Shown: positions 17,291 to 26,742 of the stretch, in pieces
Layout of the letters: every line of letters begins with the position of its first letter
Numbering within the stretch: the stretch's first letter is position 1
From: an uncultured Lachnospiraceae bacterium
GTDB lineage: Bacteria; Bacillota; Clostridia; Lachnospirales; Lachnospiraceae
DNA length: 64,000 bases
Direction of reading: 5' to 3'
Assembly (NCBI GenBank): GCA_905235745.1
Contig: CAJOMN010000010.1
Coordinates: 1 to 64,000, forward strand
The notes under the pieces: generated by a model
Seen by the model: the letters and a program-made list of their open reading frames with translations, nothing else
Database searches by the model: none
What the model was told of the DNA's origin: nothing
Translations under genes and position numbers: made by a program

Positions 17291-18484
17291 ATGAATGTTC
17301 TGGTCATCAACTGTGGCAGCAGTTCTCTTAAATACCAGCTTATCAACGCGGATACGGAAGAGGTTCTTGCGAAGGGACTGTGCGAGCGTATCGGCATTGA
17401 CGGCGGCATGCACACATACCAGCCCAAGGGCAGCGATAAGGTCGCAAGTATGATCGACATGCCCGATCACACCAAGGCGGTGGGTCTTGTACTCGACGCG
17501 CTTTGCGATCCCGTCTCGGGCGTGATAAAGGATCTGTCGGAAATAGACGCGGTAGGACACCGTATAGTGCACGGCGGAGAGAAGTTCTCACAATCGGTTC
17601 TGATTGATGATGATGTAATTGCCGCGATCAAAGAATGCAACGATCTTGCGCCGCTTCATAATCCCACAAACCTGATCGGGGTTAATTCGTGCAGGAAGCT
17701 GATGCCGGATGTGCCGATGGTTGCCGTGTTTGATACGGCATTTCACCAGACAATGCCGGAGAAGGCATATCTGTACGGAATACCTTATGAATATTACGGG
17801 AAGTACAAGGTGCGCCGTTACGGTTTTCACGGAACGAGTCACGAGTATGTGGCAAACAGGACTGCAGAATTCCTGAACCGGGACATCAAAGATATGAAGA
17901 TCATAGTATGCCATCTCGGAAACGGGGCATCGGTGAGCGCGGTGAGCGGCGGAAAGTGCGTTGACACATCAATGGGTCTTACTCCTCTTGAAGGTCTGAT
18001 CATGGGAACGAGAAGCGGAGACATCGATCCGGCTATCATGGAATATATAGCGGGCAAAGAAAATCTGTCGATAAGCGAAGTGCTGAATGTCCTGAACAAG
18101 AAGTCGGGCGTTCTGGGACTGTCGGGCGGAGTGTCGAGCGATTTTCGTGATCTCGGCGAAGCTGCCGCCTCGGGAAATGAACGTGCCCAGACGGCGCTTG
18201 AAACATATGCGTACCGTGTTGCCAAATATATAGGCGCATACGCGGCGGCAATGAACGGTGTGGACGCGATAACTTTTACCGCCGGCGTCGGCGAAAATAA
18301 TATTGCCGTAAGGGCAATGATCGGCAGCTATCTGAATTATCTCGGAACCGCGGTCGATCCCGACAGGAACAATACAAGGGGCGAGGAGAAGATAATCTCC
18401 GCGGAGGGATCAAAAGTGACGATCCTCGTTATCCCTACCGATGAGGAAATGTCCATCGCCAGACAGACAGTTGCGTTATGTTGA
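17291..18484 (+). CDS. ackA: acetate kinase
   Basis: Makes ATP and acetate from acetyl phosphate, the last step of fermentative acetate formation. The 397-residue protein has the ASKHA phosphate-binding starts (VLVINCGSSSLKYQL, VCHLGNGASVSAVSGGKCVDTSMG), the catalytic Arg in HRIVHGGEKF, and TAGVGENN near the C terminus. It starts at the base after the proS stop, and overlaps cca by 7 nt, so the three are translationally linked. A pta gene, the usual partner, is not nearby. Confidence 0.97.
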   Translation: MNVLVINCGSSSLKYQLINADTEEVLAKGLCERIGIDGGMHTYQPKGSDKVASMIDMPDHTKAVGLVLDALCDPVSGVIKDLSEIDAVGHRIVHGGEKFSQSVLIDDDVIAAIKECNDLAPLHNPTNLIGVNSCRKLMPDVPMVAVFDTAFHQTMPEKAYLYGIPYEYYGKYKVRRYGFHGTSHEYVANRTAEFLNRDIKDMKIIVCHLGNGASVSAVSGGKCVDTSMGLTPLEGLIMGTRSGDIDPAIMEYIAGKENLSISEVLNVLNKKSGVLGLSGGVSSDFRDLGEAAASGNERAQTALETYAYRVAKYIGAYAAAMNGVDAITFTAGVGENNIAVRAMIGSYLNYLGTAVDPDRNNTRGEEKIISAEGSKVTILVIPTDEEMSIARQTVALC

Positions 18485-19833
18485 TCAAGCCTCCGGATAA
18501 TGTCAGAAAAGTGATCGCAAAGCTGCAGGATAACGGCTATGAAGCTTATGTGGTCGGAGGCTGCGTAAGAGACTCTTATCTTGGTCTGTGTCCGAATGAC
18601 TGGGACATAACCACGAACGCCCGTCCCGAACAGGTAAAATCATTATTCAGGAGAACCGTGGACATCGGTATGCAGCACGGCACCGTCAAGGTAATGACGG
18701 GATCCGACGGAGTGGAGGTAACGACATACCGTATAGACGGTAAATATGACGACGGAAGGCATCCGAACGATGTAACATTTACCTCGGATCTTGGAGAAGA
18801 TCTGCGGCGGCGTGATTTTACGATCAACGCGATGGCATACAGCGATAAGACCGGACTCGTGGATCTGTTCGGAGGAATAGACGACCTTAAGAGCGGAGTG
18901 ATCCGCGCGGTCGGAGATCCCGAAGAGAGATTTTCCGAAGATGCGCTCCGGATACTGAGAGCGCTTCGGTTTTCTGCAAGATTCGGCTATGATATAGAGG
19001 AGAAGACCGGGCAGGCAATTTACAAGCTTGCGCCCACGCTGTCCGTTATCAGTGCGGAAAGGATAAGGGACGAGCTCGAAAAGCTGGTGTGCTCCGACCA
19101 TCCGGACAGGCTGCGCCGGGCTTATGAGCTTGGAATAACGAAGGTATTTTTCCCCGAGTGGGACCGGATGATGGAGTGTGAGCAGTTAACGCCCCATCAT
19201 TACACCGATGTCGGAGATCATACCATAGCAGCCATAGAATATGCCGTACATAACTTTGGTGATCTGTGTGAATCCGATAACAGGGTATTAAGGCTGGCGA
19301 TCCTGCTCCATGATATTGCAAAGCCGGTGAAGAAGTTTCGCGGCGATGACGGTGCGGATCATTTTGCCGGACACCCCGAAGAAGGGGTGACAATGGCAGA
19401 GGATGTCCTTCGCCGGCTGAAATATGACAACAATACGATATCCGTTGTCAAAAGGCTCGTAAGATACCACGATGATACTCCGGAACTTACATACCCGCAG
19501 GTGCGCCGGTTCATAGCGGATGTCGGCTTATCCGGTATGGACAACCTCATCAGGCTCAAATACGCCGACCTGTATGCGCACAGTGATTACAAGCGGGAAG
19601 AGAAGCTGCAGCGGCTCGAAGGACTTGACGCGATGTACCGCAGAATTGTTGAGGACAGAGACTGTCTGTCGGTCAAGGATCTTGCCGTTAACGGAAACGA
19701 TCTGATAGAGCGCGGTATTAAGCCGGGACCGGATATCGGACGGGTGCTTGATGCTTTATTTGAGATAGTGCTCGATGATCCCGGTATGAATGATCGCCAT
19801 ATACTTCTGGATGCATTAAACGGTATTATCTGA
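18478..19833 (+). CDS. cca: CCA tRNA nucleotidyltransferase with HD domain
   Basis: Adds or repairs the CCA end of tRNAs; needed here because neither tRNA gene in the window encodes CCA. The 451-residue class II enzyme has the nucleotidyltransferase core (YVVGGCVRDSYLG, NDWDITTNA), RRDFTINAMAY, DALRILRALRFSARFGYDIE, and a C-terminal HD phosphohydrolase domain (LLHDIAKP.., FAGHPEEG). Start ATG at 18478 lies inside the end of ackA. The next gene starts at the overlapping TGATG. Confidence 0.95.
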   Translation: MLIKPPDNVRKVIAKLQDNGYEAYVVGGCVRDSYLGLCPNDWDITTNARPEQVKSLFRRTVDIGMQHGTVKVMTGSDGVEVTTYRIDGKYDDGRHPNDVTFTSDLGEDLRRRDFTINAMAYSDKTGLVDLFGGIDDLKSGVIRAVGDPEERFSEDALRILRALRFSARFGYDIEEKTGQAIYKLAPTLSVISAERIRDELEKLVCSDHPDRLRRAYELGITKVFFPEWDRMMECEQLTPHHYTDVGDHTIAAIEYAVHNFGDLCESDNRVLRLAILLHDIAKPVKKFRGDDGADHFAGHPEEGVTMAEDVLRRLKYDNNTISVVKRLVRYHDDTPELTYPQVRRFIADVGLSGMDNLIRLKYADLYAHSDYKREEKLQRLEGLDAMYRRIVEDRDCLSVKDLAVNGNDLIERGIKPGPDIGRVLDALFEIVLDDPGMNDRHILLDALNGII

Positions 19834-21320
19834 TGAAAAACTTCGATAAAGTGGTCATTCCCGTGATCTTCATTATCTTTGTTACAATACTCGGGATATA
19901 CTGCATCTCAAGAGAATACGAAAAGCAGCAGACGCAGAAGCAGGCCGAAGCGGCATCGGAAGCGGCGGCGGGAGCGGACGGGGAAGAGATCGTTAAAAGC
20001 GAGGATCTTGTATATGAGTCCGTCGCGGTGCTTGTCGGAAAGAATGAGGAAGAACATAAGCTTAAGCTGATCTCCGTTGATAATGACAAGCTGTTCGAAC
20101 TTGAATATGAAAGTAAGACCCCTATCGTCGGGAAATACGGCAATTCCCTCACACTTGCCGAGATCCCTCTCGGAGAGATACTGGATGTCAGCTACAGCAT
20201 CCACAGCGGACGGCTGTATGAGATCCGCGTGAGCAGCGAGGCGTGGACATTCACGGATGTAACAAAGTTTGAGATCATTCCCGAAGAGGGAAGGATGGAT
20301 ATTGCCGGAAGTACGTACAGACTTCCTAAGACGGCGATCGTATCATACAAGGACGAGCTGGCGGCATTTATGGACGTGACGAATGTCGATACGCTTACCG
20401 TAAAGGGATACGGACGCAAGGTCTGTTCCATTATAGTGGACAGGGGTCACGGATATCTGCGTCTTCTTAATGATTCGTATTTTGAAGGCGGTTGGATAGA
20501 GATCGGGCAGGAGATCATCAAAACGGTAACGGAGGATATGCTGATCCCGGTTCCGGAAGGTAATTACCATGTCAGACTCACCAACAAGGGATATGCCGCG
20601 GAAGAAGATGTTGTCATAGAGCGCGACAGGGAGTCGGAGATCGATCTGTCCAAGGTCGATATCAGGGAAGTGGCAATAGGTCATGTATCCTTTACTATAG
20701 TTCCCGATTACGCCCAGTTATTTGTAGACGGGCAGATGACGGATTTTGAGGAAAGGGTGCCGCTTGAATACGGCATACACCGCATCCATGTGGAACTTGC
20801 CGGATATAACAGTGTGGATACCAACATCAGGATATCCGATAATTACGCAAATGTGGATATAACGCTTGAAGCCGCGGAGAGCGCAACAACCGCAAAGACC
20901 ACGACCGCGACGGCACCCGCGGCAAATACACAAACCGCCGGAGGAATTACCGCTGCAACAACGGCTGCCAATACGGCCAATGCCATAACACCGCTGTCGG
21001 GAACGGTTACACCGCCGGCAACATATGGCAGCACAGGCACCACCGCATCCACCACCGGTACTTCATCAACGGCATCCACAACCGCTGCGGATGTTGTAAG
21101 CAGCACCAGAAAAATGTACATTGAGTCTCCGGAGGGGGCAGAGGTCTATATTGACGGGATATACACCGGCATAGTTCCGGCTTCGTTTGTCAAACCGGAA
21201 AGGGGAACGCACGTAGTAACGCTTTCCCAAAACGGACGTGTTACAAGGAGTTACACGATCTCGGTTTCGGATGACGACAGGGATGTTACCCTTTCGTTTT
21301 CGGAACTGGCGGTCGAATAG
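19833..21320 (+). CDS. membrane-anchored protein with PEGA domains and Thr/Ala linker
   Basis: A 495-residue protein likely anchored by an N-terminal helix (VIPVIFIIFVTILGIYCIS, residues ~7-25) with the rest outside the cell. After an acidic linker comes an all-beta domain of unknown type (about 55-225). Two copies of PEGA-like repeats follow (IPVPEGNYHVRLTNKGYAAEED; HVSFTIVPDYAQLFVDGQMT...YGIHRIHVELAGY). A ~75-residue low-complexity Thr/Ala/Gly linker leads to a third PEGA domain (IESPEGAEVYIDGIYTG.. VTLSQNG) at the end. PEGA domains occur in surface proteins and often in kinase or S-layer partners. It overlaps the cca stop (TGATG). Function unknown; possibly cell-wall or surface organisation. 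Confidence 0.7.
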   Translation: MKNFDKVVIPVIFIIFVTILGIYCISREYEKQQTQKQAEAASEAAAGADGEEIVKSEDLVYESVAVLVGKNEEEHKLKLISVDNDKLFELEYESKTPIVGKYGNSLTLAEIPLGEILDVSYSIHSGRLYEIRVSSEAWTFTDVTKFEIIPEEGRMDIAGSTYRLPKTAIVSYKDELAAFMDVTNVDTLTVKGYGRKVCSIIVDRGHGYLRLLNDSYFEGGWIEIGQEIIKTVTEDMLIPVPEGNYHVRLTNKGYAAEEDVVIERDRESEIDLSKVDIREVAIGHVSFTIVPDYAQLFVDGQMTDFEERVPLEYGIHRIHVELAGYNSVDTNIRISDNYANVDITLEAAESATTAKTTTATAPAANTQTAGGITAATTAANTANAITPLSGTVTPPATYGSTGTTASTTGTSSTASTTAADVVSSTRKMYIESPEGAEVYIDGIYTGIVPASFVKPERGTHVVTLSQNGRVTRSYTISVSDDDRDVTLSFSELAVE

Positions 21321-21333
21321 GTTATTGTCTGTA

Positions 21334-24204
21334 ATGAAGAAATATCTGCATAAACGTGAAAACAGGATAGTACTGGTCTTTTTTATCATCACAATGGCGG
21401 TTGCGTGCAGTCCGCTCATATCAAGATACTGCATCAACGGTCATGATCTTGATTATCATCTTCTCCGTATCGAAAGCCTAAAGGAGGGAATCCTCATCGG
21501 ACGTCCCTTTATGAAGGTTAATACGCTGTTTTTCGGCGGTGCGGGATATGCGAGCTCGATGTTCTATTCGGATCTGTTCATGCATATTCCGGCGCTTCTG
21601 CGGGTATTTCATGTCAGCATAGGGAAGAGTTTTCACATCTATACGGCGATCATCTTCGCCCTTTGTTATATCTCGGCGTTTTACTGTGTCTGGAAAATGA
21701 GCCGTTCCAAGTTTGCCGGATGTGTTGCCGCGATGCTTCTGACACTGTGCCCGTATCATATGGACGATATGGTCGTCAGAACGGCGTGCGGTGAAAACGG
21801 AGCGTTTATATTCCTCCCGCTCGCTATATACGGTATCTACAATATCCTGTATGAGGAAATGGATAAGCCGTGGGTGTTCGGACTCGGGTTCGCGGGACTG
21901 ATCGTGACGCATCCCGCCACATTTGTTCTAATGTTCTTTACGGGGATTGTGCTGCTTCTTGTAAACATCAGGAAGCTTATCAGCAGACCGGTGCTTGCAG
22001 TCAGGATATGTATAGTCTCTATTATGGCTCTTCTTGTTACGGCATATCAGTGGGTTCCGATGCTAGAACAGTTTAGCTCCGCGCGTTTTTATGTTTCCGA
22101 CAACTGGACGGATCTTCTTGATTCTGCGGTAGGGTTTGCTCAGATTGCGGGATCGCGGTTTCCGACTGTGGGGTTTCTGCTGTTCGGACTTCTGGTTCCG
22201 CGCATGTTCTTATCCAGAAAGGATCATCCGATACTGGAGTATGTGGATCTTATGATAGCGGCTGCTTTTGTATTTGCGGCAGGTTCAACGAATATCATGC
22301 CATGGGAAAAGGTTGCGGATCTGTTCGGGTTCCTGCAGTTCCCGTGGAGACTGTTCATAATGACATCGGTATTGCTTGCGATGGCCGATGCCATAATACT
22401 GAAGCTTTATATCGACAAGCTCGGGGACGACAGAAAAGCCTTTGCTTCGCAGATCGTCATGATAGTGGTCTTTGCTGTTGCAGCGCGATCCGCGATCCTG
22501 CACTATAACAGTGAATCAATGGGGTATTACGATTACAGTAACGATTATTACAACTTCAAACCTTTTACGGTAAATGTCGTTGCCGGAGAATGGCTGCCGG
22601 TAACGGTGACCGAAAGCGACAGGATCATCGACCAGAGTGAGGAGATGGTATTTGATGACGGGACTCGGGGTGATTTTGCAAGAAGCCGCGGAAACGTGGT
22701 CGCAAGTATTGATGGCGGGCACCAATACGTTGATGTACCTTTTATATATTATAAAGGATATGCCGCGACGATCACCGGCAGTGACGGGAACACGACAAAG
22801 CTTGGGGTCTCGGGCGAAGGGGATAACGGCCTTTGCCGGGTGTATCTTGAAGGAGCCTCGGGAGAGCTTACCGTAGGCTACAGGGGAACGTTATTACAGA
22901 ATCTGTCGGCTGCCGTATCTGCCGTATGCGGGCTCTTCATACTGTATCTTCTGTATGTCCGTAACCGTTACAAGAAGAAGCTCAGGTTACGCGCAGCGGC
23001 AGCGGGCGCCAGTCTTGGCAGTATCGCATGCGTCCTGGTAATGACTGCGGCTGCCCTAAGTCTAAGTGCATGCAGCCTGTCGGATGTGGAAAATGCGGCA
23101 CAGTCAGCAGGATATAACGATCCGGATGCAGTGATAGATTATCTTCGGGATAAGAACGAACCGGCTGCGCCGGAAGATGAAATAGACAGCGACAGCCTTG
23201 TTAATGTTAATTACAGTCACAAAGGATATGACAGGGATGGCAGGAGCTACGCGGTACTTGTCGATGAATCGTCGGGAGAGCAGGTGATCCGTGTCATATC
23301 AGTCGGTGAAGCGGCACTTATCACGGGGGATATACCGGTTACCGAAGATCTGTATGAGACTCTTCTGAAGGACGAGGTCGAAAAGATTCTTACCGGTTAC
23401 AGAACCGACAGTTTCAGGGAACGTATAATATGTGAAACGGACGCCCTGCTGTGCGCGGAGGTTTTTCCCGATAGGGCGGAAAGATACAATGTTACTGACC
23501 TTGCCAAAGAGCTCGGTGCAAACATACTGAACATACCGGATGCAAATGTCTCCGATATTCTTGACAAATATGATTACGCCGCCGTGCTTGCCAAGGCATC
23601 ATATGTCCTTGATGACTGGGAGTACAAAGAAGATGCCGGTAAGCGTGCTGAGATGTTCTTCAGGGATGCCGAGACTGTCACGAACGATGAAAGCGAACCG
23701 GTCGCGGCAAGGTTGTGGGCTGCTGCCGAACTGTACAGACTGACCGGGCAGAAGACATACAGATCGGTAGTGGATGCAATTGCCATGGATGTAATGCCCG
23801 AAGGATTTACATATGAAGAGCCGGGGTACTACGGATTGTTTGCATATCTCATGGCTCCGTATCCGACAAACTATAGCATATGCGGCAACATGATGAACCG
23901 CATATTCCTTGAATCCAATGAGCTGATCAAACAGGCGATAGAGGAAGAGTTCAACGATACGCGTCTCGATGATATGACCGTACAGAATGATGAGAAGACT
24001 GCCATGCGCATGCTTGAAGAGGCTTTTCTGGTCACCATGACCGATTATGTGAGCGTAAGTGTCGAGTATAAGGGCTTTGTTCAGAACAGGTTAAATTATA
24101 TATACGGCGCCAATCTGTCGGGAACTGATTTTACGGAAGAGGACATGGCTCTTTGCGAGTCACCGAAAATGTTTGTACTGACCGGACTGGTCAAGGATAT
24201 CTGA
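21334..24204 (+). CDS. YfhO-like membrane protein fused to a lipoprotein-like domain
   Basis: A 956-residue protein; ATG at 21334 is chosen because it directly precedes the basic start MKKYLHKRENR of the first membrane helix and follows the PEGA gene by 13 bp. Residues 1-~550 contain about 10-12 membrane helices with a first extracellular loop GHDLDYHLLRIESLKEGI, as in the YfhO / 6-pyruvoyl-tetrahydropterin-synthase-related membrane family (GT-C-like fold) thought to act in surface glycosylation. After the last helix a basic stretch (KKKLRLR) leads into a hydrophobic run ending LSLSAC at Cys580, a perfect lipobox, then ~375 soluble, charged, helical residues. The second half therefore looks like a complete lipoprotein with its signal peptide, fused in frame. 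No internal ATG with a ribosome site is present before the hydrophobic run. Confidence 0.7.
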   Translation: MKKYLHKRENRIVLVFFIITMAVACSPLISRYCINGHDLDYHLLRIESLKEGILIGRPFMKVNTLFFGGAGYASSMFYSDLFMHIPALLRVFHVSIGKSFHIYTAIIFALCYISAFYCVWKMSRSKFAGCVAAMLLTLCPYHMDDMVVRTACGENGAFIFLPLAIYGIYNILYEEMDKPWVFGLGFAGLIVTHPATFVLMFFTGIVLLLVNIRKLISRPVLAVRICIVSIMALLVTAYQWVPMLEQFSSARFYVSDNWTDLLDSAVGFAQIAGSRFPTVGFLLFGLLVPRMFLSRKDHPILEYVDLMIAAAFVFAAGSTNIMPWEKVADLFGFLQFPWRLFIMTSVLLAMADAIILKLYIDKLGDDRKAFASQIVMIVVFAVAARSAILHYNSESMGYYDYSNDYYNFKPFTVNVVAGEWLPVTVTESDRIIDQSEEMVFDDGTRGDFARSRGNVVASIDGGHQYVDVPFIYYKGYAATITGSDGNTTKLGVSGEGDNGLCRVYLEGASGELTVGYRGTLLQNLSAAVSAVCGLFILYLLYVRNRYKKKLRLRAAAAGASLGSIACVLVMTAAALSLSACSLSDVENAAQSAGYNDPDAVIDYLRDKNEPAAPEDEIDSDSLVNVNYSHKGYDRDGRSYAVLVDESSGEQVIRVISVGEAALITGDIPVTEDLYETLLKDEVEKILTGYRTDSFRERIICETDALLCAEVFPDRAERYNVTDLAKELGANILNIPDANVSDILDKYDYAAVLAKASYVLDDWEYKEDAGKRAEMFFRDAETVTNDESEPVAARLWAAAELYRLTGQKTYRSVVDAIAMDVMPEGFTYEEPGYYGLFAYLMAPYPTNYSICGNMMNRIFLESNELIKQAIEEEFNDTRLDDMTVQNDEKTAMRMLEEAFLVTMTDYVSVSVEYKGFVQNRLNYIYGANLSGTDFTEEDMALCESPKMFVLTGLVKDI

Positions 24205-24295
24205 TAAGGGTGGTGTAAAGTTTTCTATGAAAACTTTGCAGCACATAGGCCACGCCCGAGCGAAGCGAGCTTTTAATGGCGTGGCTCTCAAGAAG
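24201..24295 (+). repeat. 95-bp repeat element, copy 1
   Basis: Starts at the last sense codon and TGATAA stop of the upstream gene and ends 16 bp before ddl. It is 93/95 identical to 37240-37334. It contains a TAAAGTTTTC/GAAAACTTT hairpin and a longer one with arms GCCACGCC and GGCGTGGC. A short frame (ATG at 24227, [20 protein letters not shown]..) runs through it and into ddl out of frame. It may be a REP-like element, a structured mRNA element, or a leader. Confidence 0.85.
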
Positions 24296-24311
24296 GCAGA
24301 AGGGGAAGAAT

Positions 24312-25337
24312 ATGAAAATAGTGGTTTTGGCCGGAGGCATTAGTACCGAAAGGGATGTATCGCTTGTTACCGGGCGCGATGTATATAAAGCGCTCCGGGA
24401 AAACGGTCATCAGGTTGTACTGCTTGATGTGTATCTCGGATGCGACATGGACGCGGATATGGTATTTGATTCCGATACGGATTGGGCGGCAAAGGTTGCG
24501 CCGGTATCGGAGACGACACCGGATATCGGGGAGATCATGGCGCTTCGTGCCGGTGAGCGGGAATTCTTCGGTTCTAATGTGATCACTATATGCCAGGCAG
24601 CGGACATAGTGTTCATGGCGCTTCACGGAGACTGCGGCGAGAACGGCAAGATACAGGCCGCGTTTGATCTGATGGGCATCAGATATACAGGCACGGATTC
24701 TCTCTCATCCGCGATCGCGATGGACAAGGATATATCCAAACAGTTGTTTAGGATGAACAACGTACCGACACCGGACAGTCATATGCTATGTGGTGCCGAT
24801 GATGATTATCAGCCGAAATATCCGTGCGTTGTCAAGATATGCAACGGAGGCTCTTCCGTCGGAGTGTATATCGCCAATAACGAAAGCGAGTATAAGAGCG
24901 CCGTAGAGGATGCCTTCCGATATGAGTCAAAAGTCATCGTGGAAGAATATATCAGCGGACGCGAGTTCACATGCGGCGTTATTGAAGGCGTTGCCCTTCC
25001 CGTTGTGGAGATCGCTCCCAAATCGGGATTTTATGATTACAGAAGCAAATATCAGGCAGGTGCCACCGTTGAAACATGTCCTGCACAGATTGATGATGCA
25101 ATAACCGCAAGGATACAGGAAGAAGCGGTCAGGGCTTGCGATGCGCTCGGGATCAGGACATATGCAAGGATTGATTTTATGATGAATGACAGGCAGGATA
25201 TATACTGCCTTGAAGCCAATACTCTTCCGGGAATGACGCCGACCAGTCTGATCCCGCAGGAGGCGGCCGCGATCGGAAAATCATACAATGAACTGTGCGA
25301 GTGGATCATTGAGATATCGATGAGAAAATGGGCTTAG
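24312..25337 (+). CDS. ddl: D-alanine--D-alanine ligase
   Basis: Makes the D-Ala-D-Ala dipeptide of peptidoglycan; ATP-grasp enzyme, 341 residues from ATG 24312 (AGGGGAAG 4 nt upstream; earlier in-frame starts fall in the repeat element). Motifs: VLAGGISTERDVSL at the N terminus, ALHGDCGENGKIQ, YTGTDSLSSAIAMDK, VVEEYISGREFTCGV, and YCLEANTLPGMTPTSLIPQ with the metal-binding Glu and Asn. The position after ISTERDVSL has Ser/Glu as in DdlB types rather than the vancomycin-resistance ligases. murF follows 3 nt after its stop, so the two last cytoplasmic steps of the pentapeptide tail are co-expressed. Confidence 0.95.
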   Translation: MKIVVLAGGISTERDVSLVTGRDVYKALRENGHQVVLLDVYLGCDMDADMVFDSDTDWAAKVAPVSETTPDIGEIMALRAGEREFFGSNVITICQAADIVFMALHGDCGENGKIQAAFDLMGIRYTGTDSLSSAIAMDKDISKQLFRMNNVPTPDSHMLCGADDDYQPKYPCVVKICNGGSSVGVYIANNESEYKSAVEDAFRYESKVIVEEYISGREFTCGVIEGVALPVVEIAPKSGFYDYRSKYQAGATVETCPAQIDDAITARIQEEAVRACDALGIRTYARIDFMMNDRQDIYCLEANTLPGMTPTSLIPQEAAAIGKSYNELCEWIIEISMRKWA

Positions 25338-25340
25338 AAA

Positions 25341-26732
25341 ATGCGTAATATGACTCTTGAGGCGATAGCGGAAGCTGTCGGTGGAAAACTTGAAAATACC
25401 GGTAAATGCGATCTTACCAGAGAAGCGGCATGTGTAGTCATAGATTCCAGACTGATTGAAGAGGGCGGGATCTTTGTCGCGGTAAAGGGAGACCGTGTCG
25501 ACGGTCATTCGTTCATAGACCAGGTGTTTGAAAAGGGAGCCCTGGGCGTAATATGCGAGAGACTTCCGGCAAATGCCGCGGGGCCGTGTATAGTTGTTGA
25601 CGACAGTCTGGCGGCGCTTAGGAAACTTGCCGGCTACTACCGCAGACAGCTGTCCGTCAGAATAGTCGGAATAGTGGGAAGTGTCGGCAAGACAAGCACG
25701 AAAGAGATAGTTGCGTCCGTATTGGCGGCGCATTACAACGTGCTTCGGACAGAAGGAAACCTTAACAACGAGATCGGCGTTCCGCTTACCATATTCAGGA
25801 TAAGGGATGCGCACGAGATCGCCGTTGTGGAGATGGGGATCAGCAATTTCGGTGAAATGGACAGATTAGGTGCGATCGTTCGTCCGGATATCGTCCTGTT
25901 TACGAATATAGGACCGAGCCATCTGGAGAACCTGAACGATCTTGACGGAGTATTTCGTGCCAAGACGGAAATAATCCCGTATATTGCCGAATCGGGAACG
26001 CTCGTACTGAACGGACAGGATGAAAAGCTTGCCGCGATAGACGCTGATATGGTCAATGGGCGCGGGATCATCAGGTACGGGAAGGAATCAAAGAGGGATG
26101 ACGTATACGCATCGAATATCGAAAACCTCGGACTGGACGGATCACGGTTTACGGCCAACTTTCCCGACGGCAGCCACTATGAGATGACGATACCGCTGCC
26201 GGGATATCATATGGTCGACAATGCTGTCGCCGCCGCGGCGGTAGGTTATATTACCGGTCTTAATCTTGAAGAGATAAGGCGTGGTCTGGCAGGGGCCCAG
26301 CCGCTTTCGGGAAGAGGGCATGTCATTCATTCGGACAGATATACGATCGTCGACGACTGCTATAATGCCAATCCGAGATCGATGTGCGCCGCGATTGATA
26401 CGCTCGGATATGCGCTTGGCAGAAAAGTGGCAATACTGGGAGATATGTTTGAGCTCGGGGAAGATTCCGACAGGCTGCACAAAGAGGTAGGGGATTACGC
26501 CGCGCGAAGCGGGGTTGATTCGCTTATATTTGTCGGAGCATCGGCAAAGTTCATGTATGAAAGCGCGATACAGCACAAAGATGTTGAGATACGTTATTAT
26601 CCGAACAAGGAGCTGCTTGTCGCCGCCCTCGAAGACCCCGGCAGGGAAATATTAAAACAGGGCGACACGATCCTTGTGAAAGCATCACACGGGATGGGAT
26701 TTTCGGAAATAGTAGAATATTTAAATAAATAA
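25341..26732 (+). CDS. murF: UDP-MurNAc-tripeptide--D-Ala-D-Ala ligase
   Basis: Adds D-Ala-D-Ala to the UDP-MurNAc tripeptide, using the product of ddl just upstream. The 463-residue Mur ligase has an N-terminal uridine-binding domain (VVIDSRLIEEGGIFVAVKGDRVDGHSFI), the P-loop GIVGSVGKTSTKE, the ENLNNEIG/ VVEMGIS motifs of the central domain, and a C-terminal domain with DDCYNANPRSM and GDMFELGE. The start ATG lies 3 nt after the ddl stop. Confidence 0.96.
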   Translation: MRNMTLEAIAEAVGGKLENTGKCDLTREAACVVIDSRLIEEGGIFVAVKGDRVDGHSFIDQVFEKGALGVICERLPANAAGPCIVVDDSLAALRKLAGYYRRQLSVRIVGIVGSVGKTSTKEIVASVLAAHYNVLRTEGNLNNEIGVPLTIFRIRDAHEIAVVEMGISNFGEMDRLGAIVRPDIVLFTNIGPSHLENLNDLDGVFRAKTEIIPYIAESGTLVLNGQDEKLAAIDADMVNGRGIIRYGKESKRDDVYASNIENLGLDGSRFTANFPDGSHYEMTIPLPGYHMVDNAVAAAAVGYITGLNLEEIRRGLAGAQPLSGRGHVIHSDRYTIVDDCYNANPRSMCAAIDTLGYALGRKVAILGDMFELGEDSDRLHKEVGDYAARSGVDSLIFVGASAKFMYESAIQHKDVEIRYYPNKELLVAALEDPGREILKQGDTILVKASHGMGFSEIVEYLNK

Positions 26733-26742
26733 AGGAGACATT

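Noticed and set aside
20880-21110. Thr/Ala-rich low-complexity region as a possible DNA repeat
   Set aside because: It is coding linker sequence with variable codons, not a DNA-level tandem repeat.
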